Positions 4,848 through 6,550 of a DNA stretch of 6,550 nt are shown piece after piece. Every line of letters begins with the position of its first letter. The stretch's first letter is position 1. Below the pieces are notes generated by a model. The model saw only the letters and a list, made by a program, of their open reading frames with translations. It ran no database searches and was not told the origin of the DNA. Source of the stretch: an uncultured Cellvibrio sp. (lineage in GTDB: Bacteria; Pseudomonadota; Gammaproteobacteria; Pseudomonadales; Cellvibrionaceae); the NCBI GenBank assembly GCA_946480695.1, contig CAMLKG010000066.1, positions 1 through 6,550 of the forward strand. The letters run 5' to 3'. The translations under genes were made by a program, and so were the position numbers.

Positions 4848-6550
4848 AATAAAATCTCCGGCGGCGATTTTTAATAATGCGCGGTGTAAAGCCAAACTCC
4901 TTTACAGGAGTATTAAAACGACTGGACATATGCAGGTGTTCATTGCGGATTTTTTGAATATTATTATGGATTGCCTTTGCGGACGCTATAACTAACCAAT
5001 CCTCCGGCTTGGAACCCGTGTTGCCTTTCGCTCCTAGATATTTTTCAATATCTTTTTCAAGTAGCGGTAATGCAGGGTCCGTAGACAGGGTTATGTCTGC
5101 GCGCTGTTCCAGCTTTCCTGCTATTTGCAAGCTGAACTTGCGTGCATACCTGGCCATAATTTTTAATGGAATATTGCTGTACGCACTTTTAATACCGCGG
5201 CGGTTAGTTATTAACCTTCCAGAGACGGGAGAACCGCTCATTGCAGCACCGATTGGGTTAACCAAATATTCGGCCGCTCGTACGGTTGAGGCTACGTAAT
5301 CTTTATCGATACGAATTTGCCCGTCTTTGTACCAGCCATCCTGCTTTAAATTCTGCATATCTTCTTTTAAATCCGATACCCGCCCCCGATTTATAACGCG
5401 CTCAATTTCATCACTGGGGCGAGCATATTCATAGCCATTAATCTGGCGATATACATACAGCTTACCCTCACTTGGCCACCTTCCGCCCCGCCCGCTACGC
5501 CATTCGGTGGTTTCAATTTCAATGTCTTCCTTTCGATGCCCTAATGAAATTAATTCCTCTTTTTCTTTTAGCAAATCACTATAGGCGCCTGTAGTCCTGA
5601 CTTCGCGAATACGGGCATTTTGAATTTTTTTGTCCAGCAAATCTGTATTTGCAAGGTTGTAGCTTCCCCCGACATCCGAGTGAGCGCCAGGCAAATAAAA
5701 TTCCGCGCCTTTACCTGCGCTTTTTGAGCTTTTGATCGTATGTAAGGGAAAGTCCTCCCGGTGTTCATCGGCAGCGGCGAGGTGCAATGCAAATTTTGCT
5801 TTGGCAACCGCCCTTTGGTCACGGGTATTATTCGCCATCCATGCCGGTTTTAACTGGCTCGCGTTAACTGAAACAACCGTGTCATAGAGGCCGGCAAAGA
5901 TAATTTTAATTTGGTCTGGACGGGTTTCGGTATAGCCTAATTGACGGAAACGCTGTTCCAAGGGATACGTAATAATGACCCTTTGGGCTCCCATACCATC
6001 CGGGCTGGAAATTGTCATGGCCTCTTCAGTTGTTATTGCGTGAATGGCATGCCGTGCCGTGGCAGCTCCACGGCTAAATCCAAACACGTCGACGTCAACT
6101 TGTTTTATAAAATTTTCTTCTGGCTTTCTATTAAGAAATAATTTCCTTTGAAGCTGCTCTAATGCTCGATTAATACCATCACGCGCCCGCTGATAAATCC
6201 CCGAAGCACCGGCGCCCATCGCGTAGCCGACCAATCCATCGGCTTGCAGGTCAAAAGTACCCTGCCCTTCCACATACACCTTTACAACCGCGTCGTAGCC
6301 ATTTTTATTGAGGCCAACCTCAACATGTGGCTCCATAAGGGCGATATTGGTTTTACCATTGTCATAACTGTTATCACTGCCGGTGCCCTGCTTTCTATAG
6401 GCAGCGGATTCTTTACCCTGCTCGAATTTTTCGCGCTCAGCAATATTCGTTTTATTATTTTTAGTACCGTCGCATAGGAGATGGATACGAATCAATAGCG
6501 GTTTTTTATCCTTGGGGTCTTCTGGTGCCTTTTCCTTTGTTGGTGGTTGG
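4837..6550 (-). CDS. DUF2235 / Tle1-type lipase effector, 5' end outside the window
   Basis: The minus-strand frame is open from the right edge to TAA at 4837. The TTG at 6495 could be a start, but the frame continues upstream as QPPTKEKAPEDPKDKKPL and nothing like a Shine-Dalgarno site precedes that TTG, so I treat the gene as cut by the window (about 570 residues visible). Numbered from that TTG, RIHLLCDGTKNN (3-14) is the typical DUF2235 opening. DVFGFSRGAA (136-145) contains the GxSxG nucleophile Ser141, GLYDTV (202-207) supplies a candidate Asp205, and LPGAHSDVGGSYN (268-280) is the hallmark Tle1 motif with candidate His272. DUF2235 proteins of the Tle1 family are T6SS phospholipases that degrade membrane lipids of rival cells. 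The downstream overlapping lipoprotein fits an immunity partner. The C-terminus ends in a basic KNRRRR cluster (543-548). The proline- and lysine-rich segment before the lipase looks like a linker to something further upstream, such as a PAAR or other delivery domain, which cannot be seen here. No VgrG or other secretion gene is in the window. Confidence 0.85.
   Translation of the reverse strand, partial: QPPTKEKAPEDPKDKKPLLIRIHLLCDGTKNNKTNIAEREKFEQGKESAAYRKQGTGSDNSYDNGKTNIALMEPHVEVGLNKNGYDAVVKVYVEGQGTFDLQADGLVGYAMGAGASGIYQRARDGINRALEQLQRKLFLNRKPEENFIKQVDVDVFGFSRGAATARHAIHAITTEEAMTISSPDGMGAQRVIITYPLEQRFRQLGYTETRPDQIKIIFAGLYDTVVSVNASQLKPAWMANNTRDQRAVAKAKFALHLAAADEHREDFPLHTIKSSKSAGKGAEFYLPGAHSDVGGSYNLANTDLLDKKIQNARIREVRTTGAYSDLLKEKEELISLGHRKEDIEIETTEWRSGRGGRWPSEGKLYVYRQINGYEYARPSDEIERVINRGRVSDLKEDMQNLKQDGWYKDGQIRIDKDYVASTVRAAEYLVNPIGAAMSGSPVSGRLITNRRGIKSAYSNIPLKIMARYARKFSLQIAGKLEQRADITLSTDPALPLLEKDIEKYLGAKGNTGSKPEDWLVIASAKAIHNNIQKIRNEHLHMSSRFNTPVKEFGFTPRIIKNRRRRFYYEG

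Larger units (their letters stand above)
3790..5007. repeat. Duplicated module, copy B (attached to the intact effector)
   Basis: This is the partner of the block at 2528-3747, containing the terminator, the effector-adjacent lipoprotein gene and the last codons of the intact effector. Positions 4759-4955 match 3499-3695 at all but one base (3661 g versus 4921 a, a synonymous Ser codon change), while flanking parts have diverged. This patch of near identity covers the effector/immunity junction. Confidence 0.8.

Noticed and set aside
4848..4895. The same N-terminal extension on the effector-adjacent lipoprotein
   Set aside because: These bases are effector coding sequence. The start at 4847 fits the lipobox and the ribosome binding site.
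5568..5822. Second minus-strand frame inside the effector
   Set aside because: It overlaps the strongly supported lipase frame, including its HSDVGG region, and has no domain-like content.
6244..6477. Plus-strand frame with hydrophobic stretches resembling a small membrane protein
   Set aside because: It lies wholly antisense to the conserved DUF2235 N-terminal region. The hydrophobicity comes from the complementary codons, and no ribosome binding site was seen.

Overview
The window looks like a piece of gammaproteobacterial genome. It has moderate GC, AT-rich intergenic DNA, Sec signal peptides, an outer-membrane-type lipoprotein lipobox, and a type VI secretion (T6SS)-style phospholipase effector with lipoprotein partners. 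A Cellvibrio-like marine or soil saprophyte would fit, but that is a guess from protein style. Four gene units lie on the minus strand and one broken gene lies on the plus strand. No rRNA, tRNA, CRISPR array or insertion sequence was recognised.

Left part (1-1887): a secreted protein with two tandem discoidin-like (F5/8 type C) domains and a C-terminal beta-rich domain is read leftwards from 1375 to 41. An AT-rich intergenic region of about 510 bp follows, holding a candidate promoter for that gene, a GC-rich leader hairpin, a perfect 20-bp palindrome and a smaller inverted repeat.

Middle (1888-2560): the plus-strand remnant of an exported alpha/beta hydrolase (S9-like) keeps its ribosome binding site, its signal-peptide start and recognisable Ser, Asp and His motifs, but these are spread over three reading frames. 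It ends at a hairpin terminator shared with the convergent gene to its right.

Right part (2528-6550), read leftwards: a large DUF2235 / Tle1-type lipase, whose reading frame runs off the right edge, overlaps by 11 nt the start of a DUF2931-like lipoprotein gene, the probable immunity protein. A terminator follows. Next comes a second copy of the module end: a 50-codon remnant of an effector C-terminus, the same 11-nt overlap, a second lipoprotein of identical length (about 82% identical by hand count), and another terminator of related sequence. The repeat offset is exactly 1260 bp.

The layout suggests an effector-immunity locus that kept an older, orphan immunity gene together with the tail of its former effector. 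The duplicated block is a mosaic: nearly identical around the effector/immunity junction and at the immunity 3' end, and divergent in the middle of the lipoprotein, where effector specificity may lie. The effector would attack phospholipids from the periplasmic side of the envelope, and the lipoproteins would protect kin at the outer membrane.
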